From Rhynchopus sp. YZ270_cl-10 (lineage: Eukaryota > Euglenozoa > Diplonemea > Diplonemida > Diplonemidae), in contig OZ037834.1 in NCBI GenBank assembly GCA_964035575.1, forward strand, positions 1,581,598 through 1,645,597: DNA of 64,000 nucleotides, in the 5' to 3' direction. The notes under the pieces are model-generated. The model did no database searches and was not told the DNA's origin. It saw only the letters and a list, made by a program, of their open reading frames with translations. This document shows positions 1 through 15,000 of the stretch, one piece after another; within the stretch, counting starts at the first letter, position 1, and each line of letters begins with the position of its first letter. The translations under genes were made by a program, and so were the position numbers.

Positions 1-3000
1 ACGCGTACGTTCTAACGCAGCCGTTCTAACGCATCCGTTCTAAAGCATCCGTTCTAACGCATCCGTTCTATCGCGTACGTTCTAACGCATCCGTTCTAAC
101 GCGTACGTTCTCAAGCATCCGTTCTAACGCATCCGTTCTAACGCATCCGTTCCAACGCGTCCCTTCTCACGCATCCGTTCTCACGCATCCGTTCTAACGC
201 ATCCGTTCTAACGCATCCGTTCTAACGCATCCGTTCTAACGCATCCGTTCCAACGCGTCCCTTCTCACGCATCCGTTCTAACGCATCCGTTCTAACGCGT
301 ACGTTCTCACGCATCCGTTCCAACGCATCCGTTCTAACGCGTCCGTTCTAACGCATACGTTCTAACGCATCCGTTCTCACGCATCCGTTCTAACGCATCC
401 GTTCTAACGCATCCGTTCTAACGCATACGTTCTAACGCATCCGTTCTCACGCATCCGTTCTAACGCGTACGTTCTCACGCATCCGTTCTAACGCATCCGT
501 TGTAACGCATCCGTTCCAACGCGTCCGTTCTAACGCATCCGTTCTAACGCATCCGTTCTAACGCATCCGTTCTAACGCATCCGTTCTATCGCGTACGTTC
601 TAACGCATCCGTTCTAACGCATCCGTTCTAACGCGTACGTTCTCACGCATCCGTTCTAACGCATCCGTTCTAACGCATACGTTCCAACGCGTCCCTTCTC
701 ACGCATCCGTTCTCACGCATCCGTTCTAACGCATCCGTTCTAACGCATCCGTTCTAACGCATCCGTTCCAACGCGTCCCTTCTCACGCATCCGTTCTAAC
801 GCATCCGTTCTAACGCGTACGTTCTCACGCATCCGTTCCAACGCATCCGTTCTAACGCGTCCGTTCTAACGCATCCGTTCTAACGCATCCGTTCTAACGC
901 ATCCGTTCTAACGCGTCCGTTCTAACGCATCCGTTCTAACGCATCCGTTCTAACGCATCAGTTCTAACGCATCCGTTCTCACGCATCCGTTCCAACGCAT
1001 CCGTTCTAACGCGTACGTTCTCACGCATCCGTTCCAACGCATCCGTTCTAACGCGTCCGTTCTAACGCATCCGTTCTAACGCATCCGTTCTAACGCATCC
1101 GTTCTCACGCATCCGTTCTAACGCGTACGTTCTCACGCATCCGTTCTAACGCATCCGTTGTAACGCATCCGTTCCAACGCGTCCGTTCTAACGCATCCGT
1201 TCTAACGCGTACGTTCTAACGCATCCGTTCTAACGCATCTGTTCTAACGCATCCGTTCTAACGAGTACGTTCTCACGCATCCGTTCTAACGCATCCGTTC
1301 TTACGCATCCGTTCTAACGCATCCGTTCTAAAGCATCCGTTCTCACGCATCCGTTCCAACGCGTACGTTCTCACGCATCCGTTCTAACGCATCCGTTCCA
1401 ACGCGTCCCTTCTCACGCATCCGTTCTAAAGCATCCGTTCTAACGCATCCGTTCTAACGCATCCGTTCTAACGCATCCGTTCTATCGCGTACGTTCTAAC
1501 GAGTACGTTCTCACGCATCCGTTCTAACGCGTATGTTCTCACGCATCCGTTCTAACGCATCCGTTCCAACGCATCCGTTCTAACGCATCCGTTCTAACGC
1601 ATCCGTTCTAACGCATCCGTTCTAACGCATCCGTTCTAACGCATCCGTTCTAACGCATCCGTTCTAACGCATCCGTTCTCACGCATCCGTTCTAACGCAT
1701 CCGTTCCAACGCATCCGTTCTAACGCATCCGTTCTAACGCATCCGTTCTAACGCATACGTTCTAACGCATCCGTTCCAACGCATCCGTTCTAACGCATCC
1801 GTTCTAACGCATCCGTTCTCACGCATCCGTTCCAACGCGTCCCTTCTCACGCATCCGTTCTAAAGCATCCGTTCTAACGCATCCGTTCTAACGCATCCGT
1901 TCTAACGCATCCGTTCTAACGCATCCGTTCCAACGCATCCGTTCTATCGCGTACGTTCTAACGCATCCGTTCTAACGCGTACGTTCTAACGCATCCGTTC
2001 CAACGCATCCGTTCTATCGCGTATGTTCTAACGCATCCGTTCTAACGCGTATGTTCTAACGCATCCGTTCTAACGAGTATGTTCTAACGCATCCGTTCTA
2101 TCGCGTACGTTCTCACGCATCCGTTCTAACGCATCCGTTCTAACGCGTATGTTCTAACGCATCCGTTCTAACGAGTATGTTCTAACGCATCCGTTCTATC
2201 GCGTACGTTCTCACGCATCCGTTCTAACGCGTACGTTCTCACGCATCCGTCCCAACGCATCCGTTCTCACGCATCCGTTCTAACGCATCCGTTCTATCGC
2301 GTACGTTCTAACGCGTACGTTCTCACGCATCCGTCCCAACGCATCCGTTCTCACGCATCCGTTCTAACGCATCCGTTCTATCGCGTACGTTCTAACGCAT
2401 CCGTTCTAACGCGTACGTTCTCACGCATCCGTCCCAACGCATCCGTTCTCACGCATCCGTTCTAACGCATCCGTTCTATCGCGTACGTTCTAACGCATCC
2501 GTTCTAACGCGTACGTTCTAACGCATCCGTTCCAACGCATCCGTTCTATCGCGTATGTTCTAACGCATCCGTTCTAACGCGTACGTTCTAACGCATCCGT
2601 TCTAACGCGTACGTTCTCACGCATCCGTTCTAACGCGTATGTTCTAACGCATCCGTTCTAACGCGTACGTTCTAACGCATCCGTTCTCACGCATCCGTTC
2701 TAACGCATCCGTTCTAACGCATCCGTTCTATCGCGTACGTTCTAACGCATCCGTTCTAACGCATCCGTTCTAACGCGTACGTTCTAACGCAGCCGTTCTA
2801 ACGCATCCGTTCTCACGCATCCGTTCTAACGCGTATGTTCTAACGCATCCGTTCTAACGCGTACGTTCTCACGCATCCGTCCCAACGCATCCGTTCTCAC
2901 GCATCCGTTCTAACGCATCCGTTCTATCGCGTACGTTCTAACGCATCCGTTCTAACGCGTACGTTCTAACGCATCCGTTCCAACGCATCCGTTCTATCGC

Positions 3001-6000
3001 GTATGTTCTAACGCATCCGTTCTAACGCGTACGTTCTAACGCATCCGTTCTAACGCATCCGTTCTATCGCGTACGTTCTAACGCAGCCGTTCTAACGCAT
3101 CCGTTCTATCGCGTACGTTCTCACGCATCCGTTCTAACGCGTACGTTCTAACGCATCCGTTCTAACGCATCCGTTCTATCGCGTACGTTCTCACGCATCC
3201 GTTCTAACGCGTACGTTCTAACGCATCCGTTCTCACGCATCCGTTCTAACGCATCCGTTCTAACGCAGCCGTTCTATCGCGTACGTTCTAACGCATCCGT
3301 TCTAACGCATCCGTTCTAACGCGTACGTTCTAACGCAGCCGTTCTAACGCATCCGTTCTCACGCATCCGTTCTAACGCGTACGTTCTAACGCATCCGTTC
3401 TAACGCATCCGTTCTATCGCGTACGTTCTCACGCATCCGTTCTAACGCATCCGTTCCAACGCATCCGTTCTAACGCATCCGTTCTAACGCGTCCGTTCTA
3501 ACGCATCCGTTCTATCGCGTACGTTCTAACGCATCCGTTCTAACGCGTATGTTCTAACGCGTCCGTTCTAACGCGTACGTTCTAACGCATCCGTTCTAAC
3601 GCATCCGTTCTATCGCGTACGTTCTCACGCATCCGTTCTAACGCATCCGTTCCAACGCATCCGTTCTAACGCATCCGTTCTAACGCGTCCGTTCTAACGC
3701 ATCCGTTCTATCGCGTACGTTCTAACGCATCCGTTCTAACGCATCCGTTCTAACGCGTACGTTCTAACGCAGCCGTTCTAACGCATCCGTTCTAAAGCAT
3801 CCGTTCTAACGCATCCGTTCTATCGCGTACGTTCTAACGCATCCGTTCCAACGCATCCGTTCTAACGCATCCGTTCTCACGCATCCGTTCTAACGCATCC
3901 GTTCTCACGCATCCGTTCTAACGCATCCGTTCTCACGCATCCGTTCTCACGCATCCGTTCTCACGCATCCGTTCTAACGCATCCGTTCTAACGCGTACGT
4001 TCTAACGCATCCGTTCCAACGCATCCGTTCTAACGCATCCGTTCTAACGCATCCGTTCTAACGCATCCGTTCTAACGCATCCGTTCCAACGCATCCGTTC
4101 TCACGCATCCGTTCTAACGCGTACGTTCTAACGCATCCGTTCTCACGCATCCGTTCTAACGCAGCCGTTCTAACGCGTACGTTCTAACGCATCCGTTCTC
4201 ACGCATCCGTTCTAACGCAGCCGTTCTAACGCGTACGTTCTAACGCATCCGTTCTAACGCATCCGTTCTAACGCAGCCGTTCCAACGCATCCGTTCTAAC
4301 GCATCCGTTCTAACGCGTCCGTTGTAACGCATCCGTTCTAACGCATCCGTTCTAACGCGTACGTTCTAACGCATCCGTTCCAACGCGTCCCTTCTCACGC
4401 ATCCGTTCTAAAGCATCCGTTCTAACGCATCCGTTCTAACGCATCCGTTCTAACGCATCCGTTCTAACGCGTCCGTTGTAACGCATCCGTTCTAACGCAT
4501 CCGTTCTAACGCGTACGTTCTAACGCATCCGTTCTCACGCGTACGTTCTAACGCATCCGTTCTAACGCATCCGTTCTAACGCGTACGTTCTAACGCATCC
4601 GTTCTAACGCATCCGTTCTAACGCAGCCGTTCTAACGCGTACGTTCTCACGCATCCGTTCTAACGCATCCGTTGTAACGCATCCGTTCTAACGCATCCGT
4701 TCTAACGCATCCGTTCTAACGCATCCGTTCTAACGCATCCGTTCCAACGCGTCCCTTCTCACGCATCCGTTCTCACGCATCCGTTCTAACGCATCCGTTC
4801 TAACGCATCCGTTCTAACGCATCCGTTCTAACGCATCCGTTCTAACGCGTCCCTTCTCACGCATCCGTTCTAACGCATCCGTTCTAACGCGTACGTTCTC
4901 ACGCATCCGTTCTAACGCATCCGTTCTAACGCGTCCCTTCTCACGCATCCGTTCTCACGCATCCGTTCTAACGCATCCGTTCTAACGCATCCGTTCTAAC
5001 GCATCCGTTCTAACGCATCCGTTCTAACGCATCCGTTCTAACGCATCCGTTCCAACGCGTCCCTTCTCACGCATCCGTTCTCACGCATCCGTTCTAACGC
5101 ATCCGTTCTAACGCATCCGTTCTAACGCGTCCCTTCTCACGCATCCGTTCTCACGCATCCGTTCTAACGCATCCGTTCTAACGCATCCGTTCTAACGCAT
5201 CCGTTCTAACGCATCCGTTCCAACGCGTCCCTTCTCACGCATCCGTTCTAACGCATCCGTTCTAACGCGTACGTTCTCACGCATCCGTTCCAACGCATCC
5301 GTTCTAACGCGTCCGTTCTAACGCATACGTTCTAACGCATCCGTTCTCACGCATCCGTTCTAACGCATCCGTTCTAACGCGTACGTTCTCACGCATCCGT
5401 TCCAACGCATCCGTTCTAACGCATACGTTCTAACGCATCCGTTCTCACGCATCCGTTCTAACGCGTACGTTCTCACGCATCCGTTCTAACGCATCCGTTG
5501 TAACGCATCCGTTCCAACGCGTCCGTTCTAACGCATCCGTTCTAACGCATCCGTTCTAACGCATCCGTTCTAACGCATCCGTTCTATCGCGTACGTTCTA
5601 ACGCATCCGTTCTAACGCATCCGTTCTAACGCGTACGTTCTCACGCATCCGTTCTAACGCATCCGTTCTAACGCATACGTTCCAACGCGTCCCTTCTCAC
5701 GCATCCGTTCTCACGCATCCGTTCTAACGCATCCGTTCTAACGCATCCGTTCTAACGCATCCGTTCCAACGCGTCCCTTCTCACGCATCCGTTCTAACGC
5801 ATCCGTTCTAACGCGTACGTTCTCACGCATCCGTTCCAACGCATCCGTTCTAACGCGTCCGTTCTAACGCATCCGTTCTAACGCATCCGTTCTAACGCAT
5901 CCGTTCTAACGCGTCCGTTCTAACGCATCCGTTCTAACGCATCCGTTCTAACGCATCCGTTCTCACGCATCCGTTCCAACGCATCCGTTCTAACGCGTAC

Positions 6001-9000
6001 GTTCTCACGCATCCGTTCCAACGCATCCGTTCTAACGCGTCCGTTCTAACGCATCCGTTCTAACGCATCCGTTCTAACGCATCCGTTCTCACGCATCCGT
6101 TCTAACGCGTACGTTCTCACGCATCCGTTCTAACGCATCCGTTGTAACGCATCCGTTCCAACGCGTCCGTTCTAACGCATCCGTTCTAACGCGTACGTTC
6201 TAACGCATCCGTTCTAACGCATCTGTTCTAACGCATCCGTTCTAACGAGTACGTTCTCACGCATCCGTTCTAACGCATCCGTTCTTACGCATCCGTTCTA
6301 ACGCATCCGTTCTAAAGCATCCGTTCTCACGCATCCGTTCCAACGCGTACGTTCTCACGCATCCGTTCTAACGCATCCGTTCCAACGCGTCCCTTCTCAC
6401 GCATCCGTTCTAAAGCATCCGTTCTAACGCATCCGTTCTAACGCATCCGTTCTAACGCATCCGTTCTATCGCGTACGTTCTAACGAGTACGTTCTCACGC
6501 ATCCGTTCTAACGCGTATGTTCTCACGCATCCGTTCTAACGCATCCGTTCCAACGCATCCGTTCTAACGCATCCGTTCTAACGCATCCGTTCTAACGCAT
6601 CCGTTCTAACGCATCCGTTCTAACGCATCCGTTCTAACGCATCCGTTCTAACGCATCCGTTCTAACGCATCCGTTCTCACGCATCCGTTCTAACGCATCC
6701 GTTCCAACGCATCCGTTCTAACGCATCCGTTCTAACGCATCCGTTCTAACGCATACGTTCTAACGCATCCGTTCCAACGCATCCGTTCTAACGCATCCGT
6801 TCTAACGCATCCGTTCTCACGCATCCGTTCCAACGCGTCCCTTCTCACGCATCCGTTCTAAAGCATCCGTTCTAACGCATCCGTTCTAACGCATCCGTTC
6901 TAACGCATCCGTTCTAACGCATCCGTTCCAACGCATCCGTTCTATCGCGTACGTTCTAACGCATCCGTTCTAACGCGTACGTTCTAACGCATCCGTTCCA
7001 ACGCATCCGTTCTATCGCGTATGTTCTAACGCATCCGTTCTAACGCGTATGTTCTAACGCATCCGTTCTAACGAGTATGTTCTAACGCATCCGTTCTATC
7101 GCGTACGTTCTCACGCATCCGTTCTAACGCATCCGTTCTAACGCGTATGTTCTAACGCATCCGTTCTAACGAGTATGTTCTAACGCATCCGTTCTATCGC
7201 GTACGTTCTCACGCATCCGTTCTAACGCGTACGTTCTCACGCATCCGTCCCAACGCATCCGTTCTCACGCATCCGTTCTAACGCATCCGTTCTATCGCGT
7301 ACGTTCTAACGCGTACGTTCTCACGCATCCGTCCCAACGCATCCGTTCTCACGCATCCGTTCTAACGCATCCGTTCTATCGCGTACGTTCTAACGCATCC
7401 GTTCTAACGCGTACGTTCTCACGCATCCGTCCCAACGCATCCGTTCTCACGCATCCGTTCTAACGCATCCGTTCTATCGCGTACGTTCTAACGCATCCGT
7501 TCTAACGCGTACGTTCTAACGCATCCGTTCCAACGCATCCGTTCTATCGCGTATGTTCTAACGCATCCGTTCTAACGCGTACGTTCTAACGCATCCGTTC
7601 TAACGCGTACGTTCTCACGCATCCGTTCTAACGCGTATGTTCTAACGCATCCGTTCTAACGCGTACGTTCTAACGCATCCGTTCTCACGCATCCGTTCTA
7701 ACGCATCCGTTCTAACGCATCCGTTCTATCGCGTACGTTCTAACGCATCCGTTCTAACGCATCCGTTCTAACGCGTACGTTCTAACGCAGCCGTTCTAAC
7801 GCATCCGTTCTCACGCATCCGTTCTAACGCGTATGTTCTAACGCATCCGTTCTAACGCGTACGTTCTCACGCATCCGTCCCAACGCATCCGTTCTCACGC
7901 ATCCGTTCTAACGCATCCGTTCTATCGCGTACGTTCTAACGCATCCGTTCTAACGCGTACGTTCTAACGCATCCGTTCCAACGCATCCGTTCTATCGCGT
8001 ATGTTCTAACGCATCCGTTCTAACGCGTACGTTCTAACGCATCCGTTCTAACGCATCCGTTCTATCGCGTACGTTCTAACGCAGCCGTTCTAACGCATCC
8101 GTTCTATCGCGTACGTTCTCACGCATCCGTTCTAACGCGTACGTTCTAACGCATCCGTTCTAACGCATCCGTTCTATCGCGTACGTTCTCACGCATCCGT
8201 TCTAACGCGTACGTTCTAACGCATCCGTTCTCACGCATCCGTTCTAACGCATCCGTTCTAACGCAGCCGTTCTATCGCGTACGTTCTAACGCATCCGTTC
8301 TAACGCATCCGTTCTAACGCGTACGTTCTAACGCAGCCGTTCTAACGCATCCGTTCTCACGCATCCGTTCTAACGCGTACGTTCTAACGCATCCGTTCTA
8401 ACGCATCCGTTCTATCGCGTACGTTCTCACGCATCCGTTCTAACGCGTATGTTCTAACGCGTCCGTTCTAACGCGTACGTTCTAACGCATCCGTTCTAAC
8501 GCATCCGTTCTATCGCGTACGTTCTCACGCATCCGTTCTAACGCATCCGTTCCAACGCATCCGTTCTAACGCATCCGTTCTAACGCGTCCGTTCTAACGC
8601 ATCCGTTCTATCGCGTACGTTCTAACGCATCCGTTCTAACGCATCCGTTCTAACGCGTACGTTCTAACGCAGCCGTTCTAACGCATCCGTTCTAAAGCAT
8701 CCGTTCTAACGCATCCGTTCTATCGCGTACGTTCTAACGCATCCGTTCCAACGCATCCGTTCTAACGCATCCGTTCTCACGCATCCGTTCTAACGCATCC
8801 GTTCTCACGCATCCGTTCTAACGCATCCGTTCTCACGCATCCGTTCTCACGCATCCGTTCTCACGCATCCGTTCTAACGCATCCGTTCTAACGCGTACGT
8901 TCTAACGCATCCGTTCTCACGCATCCGTTCTAACGCATCCGTTCTAACGCATCCGTTCTAACGCAGCCGTTCTATCGCGTACGTTCTAACGCATCCGTTC

Positions 9001-12000
9001 TAACGCATCCGTTCTAACGCGTACGTTCTAACGCAGCCGTTCTAACGCATCCGTTCTAAAGCATCCGTTCTAACGCATCCGTTCTATCGCGTACGTTCTA
9101 ACGCATCCGTTCTAACGCGTACGTTCTCAAGCATCCGTTCTAACGCATCCGTTCTAACGCATCCGTTCCAACGCGTCCCTTCTCACGCATCCGTTCTCAC
9201 GCATCCGTTCTAACGCATCCGTTCTAACGCATCCGTTCTAACGCATCCGTTCTAACGCATCCGTTCCAACGCGTCCCTTCTCACGCATCCGTTCTAACGC
9301 ATCCGTTCTAACGCGTACGTTCTCACGCATCCGTTCCAACGCATCCGTTCTAACGCGTCCGTTCTAACGCATCCGTTCTAACGCATACGTTCTAACGCAT
9401 CCGTTCTCACGCATCCGTTCTAACGCGTACGTTCTCACGCATCCGTTCTAACGCATCCGTTCTAACGCGTACGTTCTAACGCATCCGTTCTAACGCATCC
9501 GTTCTAACGCGTACGTTCTCACGCATCCGTTCTAACGCATCCGTTCTAACGCATCCGTTCCAACGCGTCCCTTCTCACGCATCCGTTCTCACGCATCCGT
9601 TCCAACGCGTCCCTTCTCACGCATCCGTTCTAACGCATCCGTTCTAACGCGTACGTTCTCACGCATCCGTTCCAACGCATCCGTTCTAACGCGTCCGTTC
9701 TAACGCATCCGTTCTAACGCATCCGTTCTAACGCATCCGTTCTAACGCGTCCGTTCTAACGCATCCGTTCTAACGCATCCGTTCTAACGCATCCGTTCTC
9801 ACGCGTACGTTCTAACGCGTACGTTCTCACGCATCCGTTCTAACGCATCCGTTGTAACGCATCCGTTCCAACGCGTCCGTTCTAACGCATCCGTTCTAAC
9901 GCGTACGTTCTAACGCATCCGTTCTCACGCATCCGTTCTAACGCGTACGTTCTCACGCATCCGTTCTAACGCATCCGTTGTAACGCATCCGTTCCAACGC
10001 GTCCGTTCTAACGCATCCGTTCTAACGCGTACGTTCTAACGCATCCGTTCTAACGCATCCGTTCTAACGCATCCGTTCTAACGCATCCGTTCTTACGCAT
10101 CCGTTCTAACGCATCCGTTCTAACGCGTACGTTCTAACGCATCCGTTCTAACGCATCCGTTCTCACGCATCCGTTCCAACGCGTACGTTCTCACGCATCC
10201 GTTCTAACGCATCCGTTCCAACGTGTCCCTTCTCACGCATCCGTTCTAAAGCATCCGTTCTAACGCATCCGTTCTAACGCATCCGTTCTAACGCATCCGT
10301 TCTAACGCATCCGTTCTCACGCATCCGTTCTAACGCGTACGTTCTAACGCATCCGTTCTTACGCATCCGTTCTAACGCATCCGTTCTAAAGCATCCGTTC
10401 TCACGCATCCGTTCTAACGCATCCGTTCTAACGCGTACGTTCTCACGCATCCGTTCCAACGCATCCGTTCTAACGCATCCGTTCTAACGCATACGTTCTC
10501 ACGCATCCGTCCCAACGCATCCGTTCTCACGCATCCGTTCTAACGCATCCGTTCTATCGCGTACGTTCTCACGCGTACGTTCTCACGCATCCGTCCCAAC
10601 GCATCCGTTCTCACGCATCCGTTCTAACGCATCCGTTCTATCGCGTACGTTCTCACGCGTACGTTCTCACGCATCCGTTCTAACGCATCCGTTCTAACGC
10701 ATCCGTTCTAACGCATCCGTTCTAACGCATCCGTTCTAACGCATCCGTTCCAACGCGTCCCTTCTCACGCATCCGTTCTAACGCATCCGTTCTAACGCGT
10801 CCGTTCTAACGCATCCGTTCTAACGCATCCGTTCTAACGCATCCGTTCTAACGCGTACGTTCTCACGCATCCGTTCCAACGCATCCGTTCTAACGCGTCC
10901 GTTCTAACGCATCCGTTCTAACGCATCCGTTCTAACGCATCCGTTCTAACGCGTCCGTTCTAACGCATCCGTTCTAACGCATCCGTTCTAACGCATCCGT
11001 TCTCACGCGTACGTTCTAACGCATCCGTTCTCACGCATCCGTTCTAACGCGTACGTTCTCACGCATCCGTTCTAACGCATCCGTTGTAACGCATCCGTTC
11101 CAACGCGTCCGTTCTAACGCATCCGTTCTAACGCGTACGTTCTAACGCATCCGTTCTAACGCATCTGTTCTAACGCATCCGTTCTAACGCGTACGTTCTC
11201 ACGCATCCGTTCTAACGCATCCGTTCTTACGCATCCGTTCTAACGCATCCGTTCTAAAGCATCCGTTCTCACGCATCCGTTCTAACGCATCCGTTCTAAC
11301 GCGTACGTTCTCACGCATCCGTTCCAACGCATCCGTTCTAACGCGTCCGTTCTAACGCATCCGTTCTAACGCATCCGTTCTAACGCGTATGTTCTAACGC
11401 ATCCGTTCTAACGCGTACGTTCCAACGCATCCGTTCTAACGCATCCGTTCTAACGCATCCGTTCTAACGCAGCCGTTCTAACGCGTACGTTCTAACGCAT
11501 CCGTTCCAACGCATCCGTTCTATCGCGTACGTTCTATCGCGTACGTTCTAACGCATCCGTTCTAACGCATCCGTTCTAAAGCATCCGTTCTAACGCATCC
11601 GTTCTAACGCATCCGTTCCAACGCATCCGTTCTAACGCATCCGTTCTAACGCATCCGTTCTAACGCGTCCGTTGTAACGCATCCGTTCTAACGCATCCGT
11701 TCTAACGCATCCGTTCCAACGCATCCGTTCTCACGCATCCGTTCTAACGCGTACGTTCTAACGCATCCGTTCTCACGCATCCGTTCTAACGCAGCCGTTC
11801 TAACGCGTACGTTCTAACGCATCCGTTCTCACGCATCCGTTCTAACGCAGCCGTTCTAACGCGTACGTTCTAACGCATCCGTTCTAACGCATCCGTTCTA
11901 ACGCAGCCGTTCCAACGCATCCGTTCTAACGCGTCCGTTGTAACGCATCCGTTCTAACGCATCCGTTCTAACGCGTACGTTCTAACGCATCCGTTCCAAC

Positions 12001-15000
12001 GCGTCCCTTCTCACGCATCCGTTCTAAAGCATCCGTTCTAACGCATCCGTTCTAACGCATCCGTTCTAACGCATCCGTTCTAACGCGTCCGTTGTAACGC
12101 ATCCGTTCTAACGCATCCGTTCTAACGCGTACGTTCTAACGCATCCGTTCTCACGCATCCGTTCTAACGCATCCGTTCTAACGCAGCCGTTCTAACGCGT
12201 ACGTTCTCACGCATCCGTTCTAACGCATCCGTTGTAACGCATCCGTTCTAACGCATCCGTTCTCACGCATCCGTTCTAACGCAGCCGTTCTAACGCGTAC
12301 GTTCTAACGCATCCGTTCTAACGCATCCGTTCTAACGCAGCCGTTCTAACGCGTACGTTCTCACGCATCCGTTCTAACGCATCCGTTGTAACGCATCCGT
12401 TCTAACGCATCCGTTCTCACGCATCCGTTCTAACGCAGCCGTTCTAACGCGTACGTTCTAACGCATCCGTTCTCACGCATCCGTTCTAACGCAGCCGTTC
12501 TAACGCGTACGTTCTAACGCATCCGTTCTAACGCATCCGTTCTAACGCAGCCGTTCCAACGCATCCGTTCTAACGCGTCCGTTGTAACGCATCCGTTCTA
12601 ACGCATCCGTTCTAACGCGTACGTTCTAACGCATCCGTTCCAACGCGTCCCTTCTCACGCATCCGTTCTAAAGCATCCGTTCTAACGCATCCGTTCTAAC
12701 GCATCCGTTCTAACGCATCCGTTCTAACGCGTCCGTTGTAACGCATCCGTTCTAACGCATCCGTTCTAACGCGTACGTTCTAACGCATCCGTTCTCACGC
12801 ATCCGTTCTAACGCATCCGTTCTAACGCATCCGTTCTAACGCGTACGTTCTAACGCATCCGTTCTAACGCATCCGTTCTAACGCAGCCGTTCTAACGCGT
12901 ACGTTCTCACGCATCCGTTCTAACGCATCCGTTGTAACGCATCCGTTCTAACGCATCCGTTCTAACGCATCCGTTCTAACGCATCCGTTCTAACGCATCC
13001 GTTCCAACGCGTCCCTTCTCACGCATCCGTTCTCACGCATCCGTTCTAACGCATCCGTTCTAACGCATCCGTTCTAACGCATCCGTTCTAACGCATCCGT
13101 TCTAACGCGTCCCTTCTCACGCATCCGTTCAAACGCATCCGTTCTAACGCATCCGTTCTAACGCATCCGTTCTAACGCATCCGTTCTAACGCATCCGTTC
13201 TAACGCATCCGTTCTAACGCATCCGTTCCAACTCGTCCCTTCTCACGCATCCGTTCTCACGCATCCGTTCTAACGCATCCGTTCTAACGCATCCGTTCTA
13301 ACGCGTCCCTTCTCACGCATCCGTTCTCACGCATCCGTTCTAACGCATCCGTTCTAACGCATCCGTTCTAACGCATCCGTTCCAACGCGTCCCTTCTCAC
13401 GCATCCGTTCTAACGCATCCGTTCTAACGCGTACGTTCTCACGCATCCGTTCCAACGCATCCGTTCTAACGCGTCCGTTCTAACGCATACGTTCTAACGC
13501 ATCCGTTCTCACGCATCCGTTCTAACGCATCCGTTCTAACGCGTACGTTCTCACGCATCCGTTCCAACGCATCCGTTCTAACGCATACGTTCTAACGCAT
13601 CCGTTCTCACGCATCCGTTCTAACGCGTACGTTCTCACGCATCCGTTCTAACGCATCCGTTCTAACGCATCCGTTCTAACGCATCCGTTCTAACGCATCC
13701 GTTCTATCGCGTACGTTCTAACGCATCCGTTCTAACGCATCCGTTCTAACGCGTACGTTCTCACGCATCCGTTCTAACGCATCCGTTCTAACGCATACGT
13801 TCCAACGCGTCCCTTCTCACGCATCCGTTCTCACGCATCCGTTCTAACGCATCCGTTCTAACGCATCCGTTCTAACGCATCCGTTCCAACGCGTCCCTTC
13901 TCACGCATCCGTTCTAACGCATCCGTTCTAACGCGTACGTTCTCACGCATCCGTTCCAACGCATCCGTTCTAACGCGTCCGTTCTAACGCATCCGTTCTA
14001 ACGCATCCGTTCTAACGCATCCGTTCTCACGCATCAGTTCTCACGCGTACGTTCTAACGCATCCGTTCTCACGCATCCGTTCTAACGCGTACGTTCTCAC
14101 GCATCCGTTCTAACGCATCCGTTGTAACGCATCCGTTCCAACGCGTCCGTTCTAACGCATCCGTTCTAACGCGTACGTTCTAACGCATCCGTTCTAACGC
14201 ATCTGTTCTAACGCATCCGTTCTAACGCATCCGTTCTAACGCGTCCGTTGTAACGCATCCGTTCTAACGCATCCGTTCTAACGCATCCGTTCTAACGCAT
14301 CCGTTCTAAAGCATCCGTTCTCACGCATCCGTTCCAACGCGTACGTTCTCACGCATCCGTTCTAACGCATCCGTTCCAACGCGTCCCTTCTCACGCATCC
14401 GTTCTAAAGCATCCGTTCTAACGCATCCGTTCTAACGCATCCGTTCTAACGCATCCGTTCTATCGCGTACGTTCTAACGAGTACGTTCTCACGCATCCGT
14501 TCTAACGCATCCGTTCTAACGCATCCGTTCCAACGCATCCGTTCTAACGCATCCGTTCTAACGCATCCGTTCTAACGCGTATGTTCTCACGCATCCGTTC
14601 TAACGCATCCGTTCCAACGCATCCGTTCTAACGCATCCGTTCTAACGCATCCGTTCTAACGCATCCGTTCTAACGCATCCGTTCCAACGCATCCGTTCTA
14701 ACGCATCCGTTCTAACGCATCCGTTCTAACGCATCCGTTCTAACGCATCCGTTCTAACGCATCCGTTCTCACGCATCCGTTCTAACGCATCCGTTCCAAC
14801 GCATCCGTTCTAACGCATCCGTTCTAACGCATCCGTTCTAACGCATACGTTCTAACGCATCCGTTCCAACGCATCCGTTCCAACGCATCCGTTCTAACGC
14901 ATCCGTTCTAACGCATCCGTTCTCACGCATCCGTTCCAACGCGTCCCTTCTCACGCATCCGTTCTAAAGCATCCGTTCTAACGCATCCGTTCTAACGCAT

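Noticed and set aside
10274-10459. Minus-strand frame of 14-residue protein repeats (ERMRENGCVRTDAL type)
   Set aside because: It is an accidental open stretch of the 14-bp satellite, whose three-unit period of 42 bases makes a repeating peptide. It is stopped wherever common variants occur.
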